Assembly (NCBI RefSeq): GCF_008843145.1
Contig: NZ_CP030265.1
Coordinates: 2,156,001 to 2,220,000, forward strand
DNA length: 64,000 nt
Reading direction: 5' to 3'
Source of the DNA: Skermanella pratensis
Lineage (GTDB): Bacteria; Pseudomonadota; Alphaproteobacteria; Azospirillales; Azospirillaceae
The translations under genes were made by a program, and so were the position numbers. This document shows, in pieces, positions 29,553-40,380 of the stretch (positions are counted from its first letter, which is position 1; each line of letters starts with the position of its first letter). A model generated the notes under the pieces. That model was not told where the DNA came from and made no database searches. It saw nothing but the letters and a program-made list of their open reading frames with translations.

Positions 29553-30862
29553 ATGACCCATGACGTCTCCGGCGAGTTCCCCGGCCTGATGGACCGCCTG
29601 GGGCCGTTCGAGCCTCGGCCCCGAGTCGCGGTCGGGGTTTCCGGAGGACCGGACAGTCTGGCGCTCTGCCTCCTGCTGAAGGCATGGGCGGACCGGTCCG
29701 GCGGGTCCCTCCTGGCCCTGACGGTGGATCATGGCCTGCGGCATAATGCCGCAGAAGAGGCCGTCCAGGTCGGTTCCTGGCTCGCGGCCCGCGGCATCGC
29801 CCATGACGTGCTCCGGTGGGAAGGGAGCAAGCCGGCCTCCGGCATCCAGGCTGCCGCGCGCGATGCCCGCCAACGGCTCCTCGCGGACCGTTGCCGCTCG
29901 GAAGGCATTCTTCACCTGGTCCTGGCGCACCATCTGGAGGACCAGGCCGAAACCACCCTGCTGCGCTTCGCCAAGGGGAGCGGTCCCGACGGCCTCGCCG
30001 GGATGTCGCCGCTGCGGGAGACCGGGGCCGTGCGGATCCTGCGCCCGCTGCTCGGAATGCCGCGGGCGCGCCTCAAGGCGGTCCTGGAAGCGGCGGGCCA
30101 GCCCTGGGTCGAGGACCCTTCCAACCGGTCCGCCGCCTTTGCGCGGGTGCGGCTTCGCGCCATGGCCGATACCCTCGCGGGGAGGGCTGGACGCCGGCCC
30201 ATGCCGCGGACACGGCCCGCCGCGCCGGGCGGTCCCGCTCGGCGCTGGAAGTCGCGACCGCGAAGCTGCTCGCACGGGCGGCCGAGGTGTGGCCGGAGGG
30301 ATGCGTCCTGCTGCGCCCCGAGCTGGTCCGGGCGGCCCCCGACGATCTGGCGCTGCGCGCCCTGGGCCGCTGCCTCGCTTCGGTTGGAGGCGCCCGGTAC
30401 CAACCCCGCGGCGAGGCGGTCGAACGGTTCCACCGGTCCTTTTCGGACGGTGCTCCGCCGCGCGGGGCGACCTTGGGCGGATGCCGGATCATGCCGCGCC
30501 GGGACGGCAGGCTCCTGGTCGCGCGGGAGCCGCGGGCCGCGGTCGAGCGCATCGCCGTCCGCGGCGGAACGACCCTTCGCTGGGACGGACGGTTCCTGGT
30601 GACGGTGCCGTTCGGGCCGGGCGGAGTCATCGCTCCCCTCGGCGCCCGTGCCGGAGCGCTGCCGAAGCACCTGGGAAGACTTCCGGCGGTTGTGCGGGAG
30701 ACCTTGCCCGTCCTGCTGCGCGAGGATGGCGCCGAGGACTTTCCCCGTTTCGATTTCGCGAACCAATTCAACACCGAGGAAGAAACGGGGACGGGCATGG
30801 CGATCAGGGCTGTATTCGCCCCTCCGGAACCTGTGAGCGCATCCGCATTCGTAGTTGTTTAA
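29553..30862 (+). CDS. tilS: tRNA(Ile)-lysidine synthetase TilS, split by a one-base deletion in a G run
   Basis: The first frame carries the PP-loop ATPase motif SGGPDS (residues 30-35) and the family signatures VDHGLRH and LAHHLEDQAETTLLR. It then drifts into nonsense after MADTLA. A second frame continues GEGWTPAHAADTARR... to a stop at 30862. Reading GGGG at 30179-30182 as five G joins them. The 1310-base span is one short of 437 codons. TilS modifies the AUA-reading tRNA and is normally essential, so a real break is unlikely and an error in a homopolymer is favoured. Confidence 0.88.
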
Positions 30863-30979
30863 AACCGGGGCTGCATTATCTAATCTGATGGACTTCCCAT
30901 GTATCGGGATCAAGTGTCGAGGGCTGGCGCCCGGCGTGCATCGAAAGGCGCCGAGGTTGTCCGACGAAAGGCGTGAACC

Positions 30980-32914
<1,935 letters not shown>

Positions 32915-32980
32915 GGCCGGGGACGCAAAGGGCGATATTTGGTGGACATGATGGCTCCCATGGGAATGGAGCCGGCAACG

Positions 32981-33006
32981 AGCCCCGGGTCACTCCGGGG
33001 CTTTTG
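32981..33006 (+). terminator. Rho-independent terminator after ftsH
   Basis: A perfect 8-bp stem AGCCCCGG/CCGGGGCT (32981-32988 with 32995-33002), a GTCACT loop and a T run (33002-33005). It ends ftsH and argues that folP starts downstream of it rather than at the ATG codons near 32948. Confidence 0.85.
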
Positions 33007-33034
33007 CTTGTCGGCGGAACGGTCTGGCGCTTCC

Positions 33035-34090
33035 GTGTACCTGCGGCCGCTGGGCATCCTCGGGCACGAGGCGGCGGGCAGGGCGGTGGAAGCCGGCACG
33101 GCGCTCCCCCTGGCGGGAGGGCCGCTGGCCTTCGGCACGGTCGAGGTGATCGCCAGGGCGGACGGGGCAGGGACTGGCGGCATCGAGCGCGCGATCGGCC
33201 CTATCGGCGAACTGGCCGGCCTGGCTCCCGCCGCGGACCTGCTGGATGCCCTGTCCCGGCCCCGCGCCCCGTTCGCCGGGCTGGTGTTCGACCGGCCCGC
33301 CGTCATGGGCATCGTCAACGTCACTCCCGACAGTTTCAGCGATGGCGGCGACTTCCTGGACCATGACCGCGCCGTCGCGCAGGGAACGGCGCTTCTGGAA
33401 GCCGGGGCCGACATCCTGGACGTGGGCGGCGAGTCGACGAGGCCGGGGGCCGACCCGGTTCCCGTGGAAGAGGAGGTCCGGCGGGTCGTGCCGGTCATCC
33501 GGCACTTCGCGGAGCGGGGGGCAATCGTGTCGATCGACACCCGCCACGCCTCCGTCATGGCGGCGGCGCTGGAGGCGGGAGCCGCGATCATCAACGACGT
33601 CACGGCCCTGACCGGCGATCCCGGCAGCCTCGACGTCGCGGCCGGGGCGGGAGCGCCCGTCGTCCTGATGCATATGCGCGGCGAGCCCCGGACCATGCAG
33701 CAGGCGCCGGAGTATGCGGACGCGCCGACGGACGTTTACGCCTATCTCGCCGAGCGGGTCGCCGCCTGCCTCGAAGCCGGGATGTCCGCCGGCAATCTCT
33801 GCGTCGATCCGGGCATCGGCTTCGGCAAGACCGTCGAGCACAATCTGCAGATCCTGCGCCACACCGCGCTGTTCCACGGCCTGGGCGTGCCGCTGCTGAT
33901 CGGTCTGTCCCGCAAGCGCTTCATCGCGTCGCTCAGCCGGGGCGAGGCACCGAAGGAGCGGCTGGCCGGCTCGCTGGCCGGGGCGCTGGCCGGCTTCGAC
34001 CAGGGGGCGCAGATCCTCCGCGTCCACGACGTCGCGGAGACCTGCCAGGCCCGTGCGCTCTGGGCGGGTCTGCACCTTCGGCGGATTTGA
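33035..34090 (+). CDS. folP: dihydropteroate synthase with N-terminal extension
   Basis: A folate-pathway enzyme condensing p-aminobenzoate with dihydropterin pyrophosphate. The core starts about residue 90 with MGIVNVTPDSFSDGG, then DVGGESTRPGA, SIDTRHASV, and the SRKRFI segment near the end. About 90 residues precede the core, beginning VYLRPLGILGHEAAG; such an extension is seen in related alphaproteobacteria as far as I recall, and its role is not known. The GTG at 33035 was chosen because the ftsH terminator lies between it and the upstream in-frame ATG codons. The product has 351 residues. Confidence 0.9.
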   Translation: MYLRPLGILGHEAAGRAVEAGTALPLAGGPLAFGTVEVIARADGAGTGGIERAIGPIGELAGLAPAADLLDALSRPRAPFAGLVFDRPAVMGIVNVTPDSFSDGGDFLDHDRAVAQGTALLEAGADILDVGGESTRPGADPVPVEEEVRRVVPVIRHFAERGAIVSIDTRHASVMAAALEAGAAIINDVTALTGDPGSLDVAAGAGAPVVLMHMRGEPRTMQQAPEYADAPTDVYAYLAERVAACLEAGMSAGNLCVDPGIGFGKTVEHNLQILRHTALFHGLGVPLLIGLSRKRFIASLSRGEAPKERLAGSLAGALAGFDQGAQILRVHDVAETCQARALWAGLHLRRI

Positions 34091-34154
34091 AGCCCAAGGC
34101 TTGGCTATCGCCAGGTTTTTCGGTTAAGAACGGCATGACTGTTCGAGAGGAATG

Positions 34155-35525
34155 ATGACCCGTAAACTGTTCGGCACCGATGGCATCCGCGGTACGGCCA
34201 ACATAGAGCCGATGACCGCCGAAACCGCCCTCAAGGTCGCCATGGCGACGGCGGTCCAGTTCCATCGCGGCGATCACCGGCATCTGGCGGTGATCGGCAA
34301 GGACACCCGCCTGTCCGGTTACATGCTGGAGCCGGCGCTGACCGCGGGGCTGATCGCCATGGGCATGGACGTCGTGCTGGTCGGGCCGATGCCCACGCCG
34401 GCGGTCGCGATGCTGACCCGGAGCCTGCGCGCCGATCTCGGCATCATGATCTCGGCATCCCACAATCCGTTCCAGGACAACGGCATCAAGCTGTTCGGCC
34501 CCGACGGCTACAAGCTTTCCGACGAGGTCGAGGCGGAGATCGAGAGCCGCCTGGCCGATCCCCTGGGCTCGTCGCTGGTCAAGCCGGCGGCGCTGGGCCG
34601 GGCGAGCCGCCTGGAGGACGCCAGCGGCCGATACATCGAGTTCGTCAAGAACACCTTCCCGCGCGGGCTTCGGCTGGACGGGCTCAAGATCGTGGTCGAT
34701 TGCGCCAACGGCGCGGCCTACAAGGTCGCGCCCAAGGTCCTGTGGGAGCTCGGGGCGGAGGTCGTCTCGGTCGGCGTCAAGCCGGACGGCATCAACATCA
34801 ACCGCCAGTGCGGGGCCATCGAGCCCCAGATGCTCCAGAGCGAGGTGGTCGCCAACGGCGCGGACCTCGGCATCGCGCTGGACGGCGACGCGGATCGGCT
34901 GATCCTGGTGGACGAGAAGGGCCGTCAGATCGACGGCGACCAGGTGATGGGTCTGGTCGGGCGGTCGTGGTGCGAGTCCGGCAAGCTGAAGGGCAACGGC
35001 GTGGTCGCCACCGTGATGTCCAACCTGGGCCTGGAGCGATCCCTGAAGGGGCTCGGGCTCGACCTCGTGCGGACACCGGTCGGCGACCGCTACGTCGTCG
35101 AGCACATGCGCGAGCACGGCTTCAATGTCGGCGGCGAACAGTCGGGCCACATCGTGCTGAGCGACTACGGCACCACCGGCGACGGGCTGATCGCCGCGCT
35201 CCAGGTCCTGGCCGTGATCCAGGAAAGCGGCCGGCGCGTCAGCGACGTCTGCCGGGTGTTCGAGCCGGTGCCCCAGCTTCTGAAGAACGTCCGGTTCGAG
35301 GGCGGCGCGGCACCGCTGGAAGACGGGCAGGTCAAGGCGGCGATCCGGGACGGGGAGGCGCGGCTGAGCGGCTCCGGCCGGCTGCTGATCCGCAAGTCCG
35401 GGACCGAGCCGGTTATTCGCGTAATGGCCGAAGGCGACGATGAAGCCTTGGTTAATGCCGTCGTGGGGGATATCGTTCAGCGGATCCAGGAAGCGGCGGT
35501 GCGGCAACAGGAAGCGGCTGAATGA
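34155..35525 (+). CDS. glmM: phosphoglucosamine mutase
   Basis: A 456-residue enzyme converting glucosamine-6-phosphate to glucosamine-1-phosphate for peptidoglycan and lipopolysaccharide precursors. The opening [14 protein letters not shown], the phosphoserine loop ISASHNP (Ser102), the metal site DGDADRL and the phosphate-binding [12 protein letters not shown] are all present. ATG 34152 just upstream is an alternative start. It overlaps thiD by four bases. Confidence 0.97.
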   Translation: MTRKLFGTDGIRGTANIEPMTAETALKVAMATAVQFHRGDHRHLAVIGKDTRLSGYMLEPALTAGLIAMGMDVVLVGPMPTPAVAMLTRSLRADLGIMISASHNPFQDNGIKLFGPDGYKLSDEVEAEIESRLADPLGSSLVKPAALGRASRLEDASGRYIEFVKNTFPRGLRLDGLKIVVDCANGAAYKVAPKVLWELGAEVVSVGVKPDGININRQCGAIEPQMLQSEVVANGADLGIALDGDADRLILVDEKGRQIDGDQVMGLVGRSWCESGKLKGNGVVATVMSNLGLERSLKGLGLDLVRTPVGDRYVVEHMREHGFNVGGEQSGHIVLSDYGTTGDGLIAALQVLAVIQESGRRVSDVCRVFEPVPQLLKNVRFEGGAAPLEDGQVKAAIRDGEARLSGSGRLLIRKSGTEPVIRVMAEGDDEALVNAVVGDIVQRIQEAAVRQQEAAE

Positions 35526-36322
35526 GGGGAAGGGTCTTGATCGTCGCCGGCTCCGACAGCGGAGGCGGCGCCGGTATCCAGGGCGACATCAAGACGGTGA
35601 CGGCGCTGACCGGCTATGCCGCGACCGCCATCACCGCGCTGACGGCGCAGAACACCCTGGGCGTGTTCGGCATCCATCCGGTGCCGGTGGAGTTCATCGC
35701 CCAGCAGATGCGGCTGGTCCTGGAGGATATCGGGGCCGACGCGATCAAGACCGGCATGCTCCATAGCGGGGAGGTGATCGACACGGTCGCCGACGTGCTG
35801 GACGAGCTCGGCGGCGACATCCCGCTGGTGGTCGATCCGGTGATGGTCGCCAAGGGCGGGGCCATGCTGCTCGATCCGGACGCCAGCCACGCGCTTCAAC
35901 GCCGGTTGCTGCCCCGTGCCGACGTGATCACGCCCAACATCCCGGAAGCCCAGGTGCTGAGCGGCCTGGAGATCCTGGACCTGGACGACATGCGCCACGC
36001 GGCCAACCTGATGCTCAGCTACGGTCCCAAGGCCGTGCTCCTGAAGGGCGGCCACATGGAGGGCGAGACGGTCACCGACCTGCTGGTGACCAACGACGGT
36101 GAGGAGGTCTTCACCTCGCGCCGGATCGACACCCGCCATACCCACGGCACCGGCTGCACGCTGGCATCCGCGATCGCGACCGGCCTCGCCCAGCGGCTGA
36201 CCCTGCCGGAGGCGGTGACCCGCGCCCGGAACTATGTGGACCAGGCGATCCGTCAGGCCCCGGGGTATGGCGGCGGCCACGGCCCGCTGAACCATGCCTG
36301 GACGGTCGCGGACGGGTTCTGA
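35522..36322 (+). CDS. thiD: hydroxymethylpyrimidine/phosphomethylpyrimidine kinase
   Basis: A 266-residue ribokinase-fold kinase of thiamine synthesis and salvage. Motifs include [16 protein letters not shown] at the N-terminus, DPVMVAKGG in the middle, and the anion-hole [17 protein letters not shown] near the C-terminus. The ATG overlaps the glmM stop. It is convergent with the MocR gene, only ten bases apart. Confidence 0.96.
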   Translation: MRGRVLIVAGSDSGGGAGIQGDIKTVTALTGYAATAITALTAQNTLGVFGIHPVPVEFIAQQMRLVLEDIGADAIKTGMLHSGEVIDTVADVLDELGGDIPLVVDPVMVAKGGAMLLDPDASHALQRRLLPRADVITPNIPEAQVLSGLEILDLDDMRHAANLMLSYGPKAVLLKGGHMEGETVTDLLVTNDGEEVFTSRRIDTRHTHGTGCTLASAIATGLAQRLTLPEAVTRARNYVDQAIRQAPGYGGGHGPLNHAWTVADGF

Positions 36323-36332
36323 CAAGGCCCGA

Positions 36333-37739
36333 TCACACCATCGAAACCGTCGCCCCGACCGGGCTGCACAGCAGGTCGGCGATCACCTCCAGCCCGTGGC
36401 GCACGTCCTCGCGGCGGGCCGGCATCGACAAGCCGACGCGAACCGCGTGGGGGGCGGCGCCCCGGCCGACCATGAAAACGTCGGCGCCGGTCACGATGAT
36501 GCCCCGGCTGCGGGTTTCGGCCACGAAATCCTCCCGCCGCCAGGGTTCGGGAAGCTTCAGCCAGAGATGCTGCCCGACCGAGGGTACCGCGACGGCGGGG
36601 CCGTCGCGCAGGATCTCCGCCGCCATGGCGTGGCGCGCGCGGCATTCCCGGCACTGGGTCTCGGCGAAACGGTCGGCGCTGCCGTCCTCGATCCAGCGGG
36701 TCGCCAGTTCGCCCATCAGCGGCGGCACCGCGTAGTTCAGCGCCCGCATCGTGGCTTCCAGGCGCGGCATCAGCCGGGCCGGCGCCACCAGGTAGCCGAT
36801 CCGGAGGCCCGGCGCGATGCTCTTGGACAGGCTGCTGATGTGCAGCGTGATATCGGGCGCCAGCACCTGGAACGGCGGAGGCCCGTCGGGCACCAGGAAG
36901 CCGAAGACGTCGTCCTCCACGATGGTGACGCCGTACCGGCGCGCGATCTCGATGATCCGCAGGCGCCGCTCCCGCGGCATGATCGCCGTCGTCGGATTGT
37001 GCAGGGTCGGCACGGTGTAGAGCGCTTTCGGCGCCGACTGCCGGCAGGCCGATTCGAACGCGTCGGGCAGCAGCCCGTCGTCGTCCATGGCAAGCCCCTC
37101 CAGCCGCAGCCCCAGGGTGGCGGTCAGCGCCTTCATCCCGAAATAGGTCAGCCGCTCGGTCAGGATCAGGTCGCCCGGCCGGGTGACCGTCGTGAAGGCG
37201 ATGGCCATGCCGTTCTGCGCGCCGCTGGTGACCAGCACGTTCTCCGGCCCGACCGAAATCTGGTGCCGGGCCAGCCACCGCGATCCCGCCTCCCGGTGGG
37301 CGGGCAGCCCGCCATGGGGCGGGTATTCGAGCATGTCGGCGAAGCCGGCCGGATCGGTCATGCCGGCGAACAGGACCGCCAAGCCTTCCGCCACGCCGGC
37401 GGCGCTGGGCGTGCAAAGCGACATGTCGACCACCGCCGGCGTGTCGCCGGGCGGGGGCGGCAGTTGCGGCCACTCGTCCCCGGCGCTCCGTACCGTCCCC
37501 GCCTTCACGTAGGTGCCCCGGCCGACCTCACCCCCGACCAAGCCGCGCCTCTCCGCTTCGGCATAGGCGCGCGTGACCGTGCCGACCGTGACTTTCAAGT
37601 GGTAGGCCAAGTCGCGGTGAGTCGGAAGGCGGGTGCCGACGGAAAGCCGGCCCGCGGCGATGTCCGCCGCCAGCGCGTCGGCGATGGCCCGGTAACGCGG
37701 ACCGGGATATCTGCCGAGATCGGGAAGCCAAGTTGTCAT
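36333..37739 (-). CDS. MocR-family regulator: GntR helix-turn-helix fused to an aminotransferase-like domain
   Basis: A 468-residue fusion. The N-terminal GntR winged helix covers about residues 12-80 (GTRLPTHRDLAYHLKVTVGTVTRAY). The large fold-type I aminotransferase domain keeps the PLP lysine in SLSKSIAPGLRIGYL. MocR proteins sense PLP-bound ligands and usually control adjacent genes. It is divergent from the DUF1127-GNAT-PhzF group, and two palindromes lie in the shared region, one across its own start codon. Start 37739 fits the palindrome and domain edge; an extension to 37775 is possible. Confidence 0.9.
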   Translation of the reverse strand: MTTWLPDLGRYPGPRYRAIADALAADIAAGRLSVGTRLPTHRDLAYHLKVTVGTVTRAYAEAERRGLVGGEVGRGTYVKAGTVRSAGDEWPQLPPPPGDTPAVVDMSLCTPSAAGVAEGLAVLFAGMTDPAGFADMLEYPPHGGLPAHREAGSRWLARHQISVGPENVLVTSGAQNGMAIAFTTVTRPGDLILTERLTYFGMKALTATLGLRLEGLAMDDDGLLPDAFESACRQSAPKALYTVPTLHNPTTAIMPRERRLRIIEIARRYGVTIVEDDVFGFLVPDGPPPFQVLAPDITLHISSLSKSIAPGLRIGYLVAPARLMPRLEATMRALNYAVPPLMGELATRWIEDGSADRFAETQCRECRARHAMAAEILRDGPAVAVPSVGQHLWLKLPEPWRREDFVAETRSRGIIVTGADVFMVGRGAAPHAVRVGLSMPARREDVRHGLEVIADLLCSPVGATVSMV

Positions 37740-37747
37740 GGTGACAA
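37733..37747. promoter_or_regulatory. inverted repeat over the mocR start codon
   Basis: TTGTCA and TGACAA are separated by TGG, and the mocR start codon lies inside. This is a candidate autoregulatory site for the GntR domain. The assignment is an inference. Confidence 0.45.
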
Positions 37748-37829
37748 TGTAATCATTGACCCCTATTCCAAGCAAGCAATAATCGCATTGTCTCGAATTC
37801 AGCGAGGCAGAACGCTACAGGAATGGGGG

Positions 37830-37845
37830 ATTGTATGCATACAAT
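37830..37845. promoter_or_regulatory. 16-bp perfect palindrome upstream of the DUF1127 gene
   Basis: ATTGTATGCATACAAT is a perfect palindrome located 38 bases before the chosen DUF1127 start. It shares the TTGT...ACAA outline of the site at the mocR start, so it is a candidate MocR operator. Confidence 0.5.
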
Positions 37846-37882
37846 TGACGCCGCCACACCTCCCCGGAAGGGGACGCCGGCA

Positions 37883-38095
37883 ATGACCGCAACGTCTCTC
37901 CGCATCGTCGGCGGCATCGCCGTCCGCCAGATCCTGGCCGTCCTGTCCGCCCTCTTCGAGATCCTCATGACGTGGCGCGAGAACGCTGTCCAGAGACGGC
38001 AGCTGCTTGCGCTCAGCGACGACATGCTGAAGGATATCGGTGTCAGCCGGTCTGAGGCGAATCATGAGGGGAGCAAGCCGTTTTGGCGGACCTGA
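37883..38095 (+). CDS. DUF1127 small protein
   Basis: A 70-residue protein with the DUF1127 signature near the C-terminus (RRQLLALSDDMLKDIGVSR) after a hydrophobic N-terminal helix. DUF1127 proteins in alphaproteobacteria are small basic regulators linked to RNA, phosphate or carbon metabolism in some species; the role here is unknown. The start at 37883 gives a typical length; upstream ATGs at 37823 and 37835 would place the palindrome inside the gene. Confidence 0.8.
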   Translation: MTATSLRIVGGIAVRQILAVLSALFEILMTWRENAVQRRQLLALSDDMLKDIGVSRSEANHEGSKPFWRT

Positions 38096-38529
38096 AGCCG
38101 TTCACCGACAGGAGCGGTGCCGAGATCCGGTTCCGGTGCGAACCGGATCTCACTCCGGCCGAGTTCATCGACGTCCTGCGCCGATCCGGCCTTGCCGAGC
38201 GCCGCCCGGTCGATCAGCCCGAGCGGATTTCCGGGATGCTGGCCCAGGCGGACCTGATCGTCACCGCGCGGGACGGAGACAATCTGGTCGGCGTCGCCCG
38301 GTCGGTCACCGACTTCAGCTATTGCTGCTACCTGTCCGACCTGGCGGTCGACCGGCAGTGGCAGGGGCGGGGCATCGGCCGGGCATTGATGACCCGGACG
38401 CGGACCGCCGCGGGTGGAGATGCCGTGCGCTGCATCCTGCTGTCGGCCCCCGCAGCGATCGAATTCTACGAAAAGGTGGGGCTGGAACGGCATCCGAACT
38501 GTTTCGACTTCACCAACCTGCCCGATTGA
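38083..38529 (+). CDS. GNAT-family N-acetyltransferase
   Basis: A 148-residue acetyltransferase starting at TTG 38083, overlapping the DUF1127 stop. The acetyl-CoA pyrophosphate loop is QWQGRGIGRALM, and the C-terminal FYEKVGLERH is typical. The TTG start has a GGGGAGC ribosome binding site upstream. The substrate is unknown. It is part of a compact four-gene group with PhzF and a second GNAT enzyme. Confidence 0.87.
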   Translation: MADLKPFTDRSGAEIRFRCEPDLTPAEFIDVLRRSGLAERRPVDQPERISGMLAQADLIVTARDGDNLVGVARSVTDFSYCCYLSDLAVDRQWQGRGIGRALMTRTRTAAGGDAVRCILLSAPAAIEFYEKVGLERHPNCFDFTNLPD

Positions 38530-38548
38530 GACCCGAACGAGAGACGCC

Positions 38549-39349
38549 ATGAGCCAACGGATTTATCAGGTCGATGCCTTCACCGACACGGTCTTCGCCG
38601 GCAATCCGGCGGCGGTGATGCCGCTGGACATCTGGCTGCCGGACGCGACGCTGCAGGACCTCGCGGCGGAGAACAACCTGGCCGAAACCGCCTTCTTCGT
38701 CCCGGAAGGGCAGGAGGGCTACCGGCTGCGCTGGTTCACGCCAACCACGGAGGTCGATCTGTGCGGCCATGCGACCCTGGCTTCCGCCTATGTCATCATG
38801 TCGATCCTGCGCCCCGGCACCGAGCGGGTCGATTTCGCCACCCAGGACGCGGGAAACCTGACGGTAACCCGGCGCGGCGACCTCTATACCCTCGACTTCC
38901 CGGTCCGCCCGCCCGAGCGGCCGGCGGAGGACCAGGAGGCCATCCTCGCCGATCTCGCCGCGGCGCTCGGCGGCCCGGCTCCGTCCGACCTGCTGACCGC
39001 CCGCGACTACATGGTCGTCTATGACGACGCGGCGTCCATCGCGTCCCTGAGGCCCGACATGGGGGTGCTTTCCCGGCTCGACCGCGGCGTGCTGGTGACG
39101 GCGCCGGGCGGGGACGTCGATTTCGTGTCCCGCTACTTCGCTCCCCACCATGGCATCCCGGAGGACCCGGTCACCGGCTCGACCCATTGCACGCTGGTGC
39201 CCTACTGGTCGGAACGGCTGGGCAAGACCGAATTGTCCGCACGCCAGCTCTCCGCGCGCGGGGGCCAATTGTGGTGCGAGCTGCGCGGCGACCGGGTGAT
39301 GATCTCCGGCAAGGCCATGCTGTACATGGAAGGCACCGTATACCTGTGA
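38549..39349 (+). CDS. PhzF-family isomerase/epimerase-like protein
   Basis: A 266-residue protein of the diaminopimelate-epimerase fold. The opening YQVDAFTDTVFAGNPAAV, the catalytic Glu in NNLAETAFF, the CGHATLASA loop and the EDPVTGSTHC loop are all present. PhzF relatives isomerise diverse small molecules; no phenazine genes are nearby, so the substrate is unknown. Its stop overlaps the next GTG start. Confidence 0.92.
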   Translation: MSQRIYQVDAFTDTVFAGNPAAVMPLDIWLPDATLQDLAAENNLAETAFFVPEGQEGYRLRWFTPTTEVDLCGHATLASAYVIMSILRPGTERVDFATQDAGNLTVTRRGDLYTLDFPVRPPERPAEDQEAILADLAAALGGPAPSDLLTARDYMVVYDDAASIASLRPDMGVLSRLDRGVLVTAPGGDVDFVSRYFAPHHGIPEDPVTGSTHCTLVPYWSERLGKTELSARQLSARGGQLWCELRGDRVMISGKAMLYMEGTVYL

Positions 39350-39792
39350 CCGGCGTCTTTATCACCGAAGCGGCCGGGGAAGACGACATCACCGCCGTCC
39401 GCGGCCTGCTGATGGACTATGGCAGGGCGATGGACTTCGCGATCTGCTTCAAGGGCTACGAGCGCGAGGTCGCCGCACTTCCCGGCCTGTGGCTGCTGGC
39501 CCGGCAGGACGGTGAAGCCGTTGGGGTGGTCGGCCTCGCGCCGTCTGCCGGCGGCTGCGAGATGCGGCGGCTCTATGTCCGCGACGACAGGCGCGGAGAC
39601 GGGCTGGGGCGCCGCCTGTGCGAGGCGGCGCTGGATGAAGCGCGCCGGCGCGGCTATACCGGTATGCATCTGGAAACGTTGCCGTCCATGGCCGCCGCCC
39701 AGGCGCTCTACCGGTCGCTGGGCTTCGAGCCCGTTCCGGCCGGGCCTGCCGGTGCATCGGACGGCATCATCCATCTGACGAAGAGGCTGTGA
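39346..39792 (+). CDS. GNAT-family N-acetyltransferase
   Basis: A 148-residue acetyltransferase starting at GTG 39346 in a GTGA overlap with the PhzF stop. The CoA loop reads DRRGDGLGRRLCEAAL and the C-terminal segment ALYRSLGFEPV fits the family. Its substrate is unknown; translational coupling suggests a shared pathway with the PhzF protein. Confidence 0.9.
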   Translation: MTGVFITEAAGEDDITAVRGLLMDYGRAMDFAICFKGYEREVAALPGLWLLARQDGEAVGVVGLAPSAGGCEMRRLYVRDDRRGDGLGRRLCEAALDEARRRGYTGMHLETLPSMAAAQALYRSLGFEPVPAGPAGASDGIIHLTKRL

Positions 39793-39797
39793 CCACG

Positions 39798-39836
39798 GCC
39801 CGCCACTGGGGCCCGCCATTGGGGCCCGCCACGGGG
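39798..39836. repeat. three 13-bp tandem repeats
   Basis: Three copies of a GCCCGCCAYTGGG unit (the third ends CGGGG) lie between the GNAT and MaoC genes. They are short and may reflect slippage; the region also carries the MaoC ribosome binding site just after it. Confidence 0.7.
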
Positions 39837-39850
39837 GAGAGACCAAGCGC

Positions 39851-40315
39851 ATGAAGTCGATGTTTTTCGAGGATTTTCGCGTGGGCGACCGGTTCGGGAC
39901 GGCGGGGATCACCCTGACCGAGGCCCAGATCATCGATTTCGCGCTGATGTACGACCCGCAGCCGTTCCATGTGGATGCGGTCGCCGCCGCCAATGGTCCC
40001 TATGGCGGCCTGATCGCCAGCGGGTTCCAGACCCTGGCGCTGACCTTCCGGCTGCTGCGCGACACCGGCATCATCCATGACAGCAGCATGGGCGGCAGCG
40101 GCGGCGACCAGCTCCGCTGGCTTCGTCCGGTCCGCCCCGGCGACACGCTTAAGGTAGTTGTCGAAGTAACCGAAGTCCAGCCATCCCGGAGTCGGGATGA
40201 CCGGGGAAAGGTCAGGCTTCAGTACAATACTTATAATCAACGGGACGAACAAGTACTTAGCATTCTATTGGATCATATCGTTGCGCGGAGAACTCCCGAA
40301 ACGATCTCCGTGTAA
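39851..40315 (+). CDS. MaoC-like dehydratase
   Basis: A 154-residue hot-dog fold protein of the (R)-specific enoyl-CoA hydratase type. It has the region ALMYDPQPFHVDAVAAANGPYGG, which includes the hydratase Asp/His pair, and SGFQTLALTFRL. It may act in fatty-acid or polyhydroxyalkanoate metabolism. It stands alone after the PhzF group. Confidence 0.88.
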   Translation: MKSMFFEDFRVGDRFGTAGITLTEAQIIDFALMYDPQPFHVDAVAAANGPYGGLIASGFQTLALTFRLLRDTGIIHDSSMGGSGGDQLRWLRPVRPGDTLKVVVEVTEVQPSRSRDDRGKVRLQYNTYNQRDEQVLSILLDHIVARRTPETISV

Positions 40316-40380
40316 CATCTATTCTTTTTCTGGTCCCATGGTGTATAAATGACTTCCTCTGTAGTGGGGGTGGCGCTTAC

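Noticed and set aside
39798-39836. CRISPR-like array in the three 13-bp repeats
   Set aside because: Units are directly adjacent with no spacers and only three copies.
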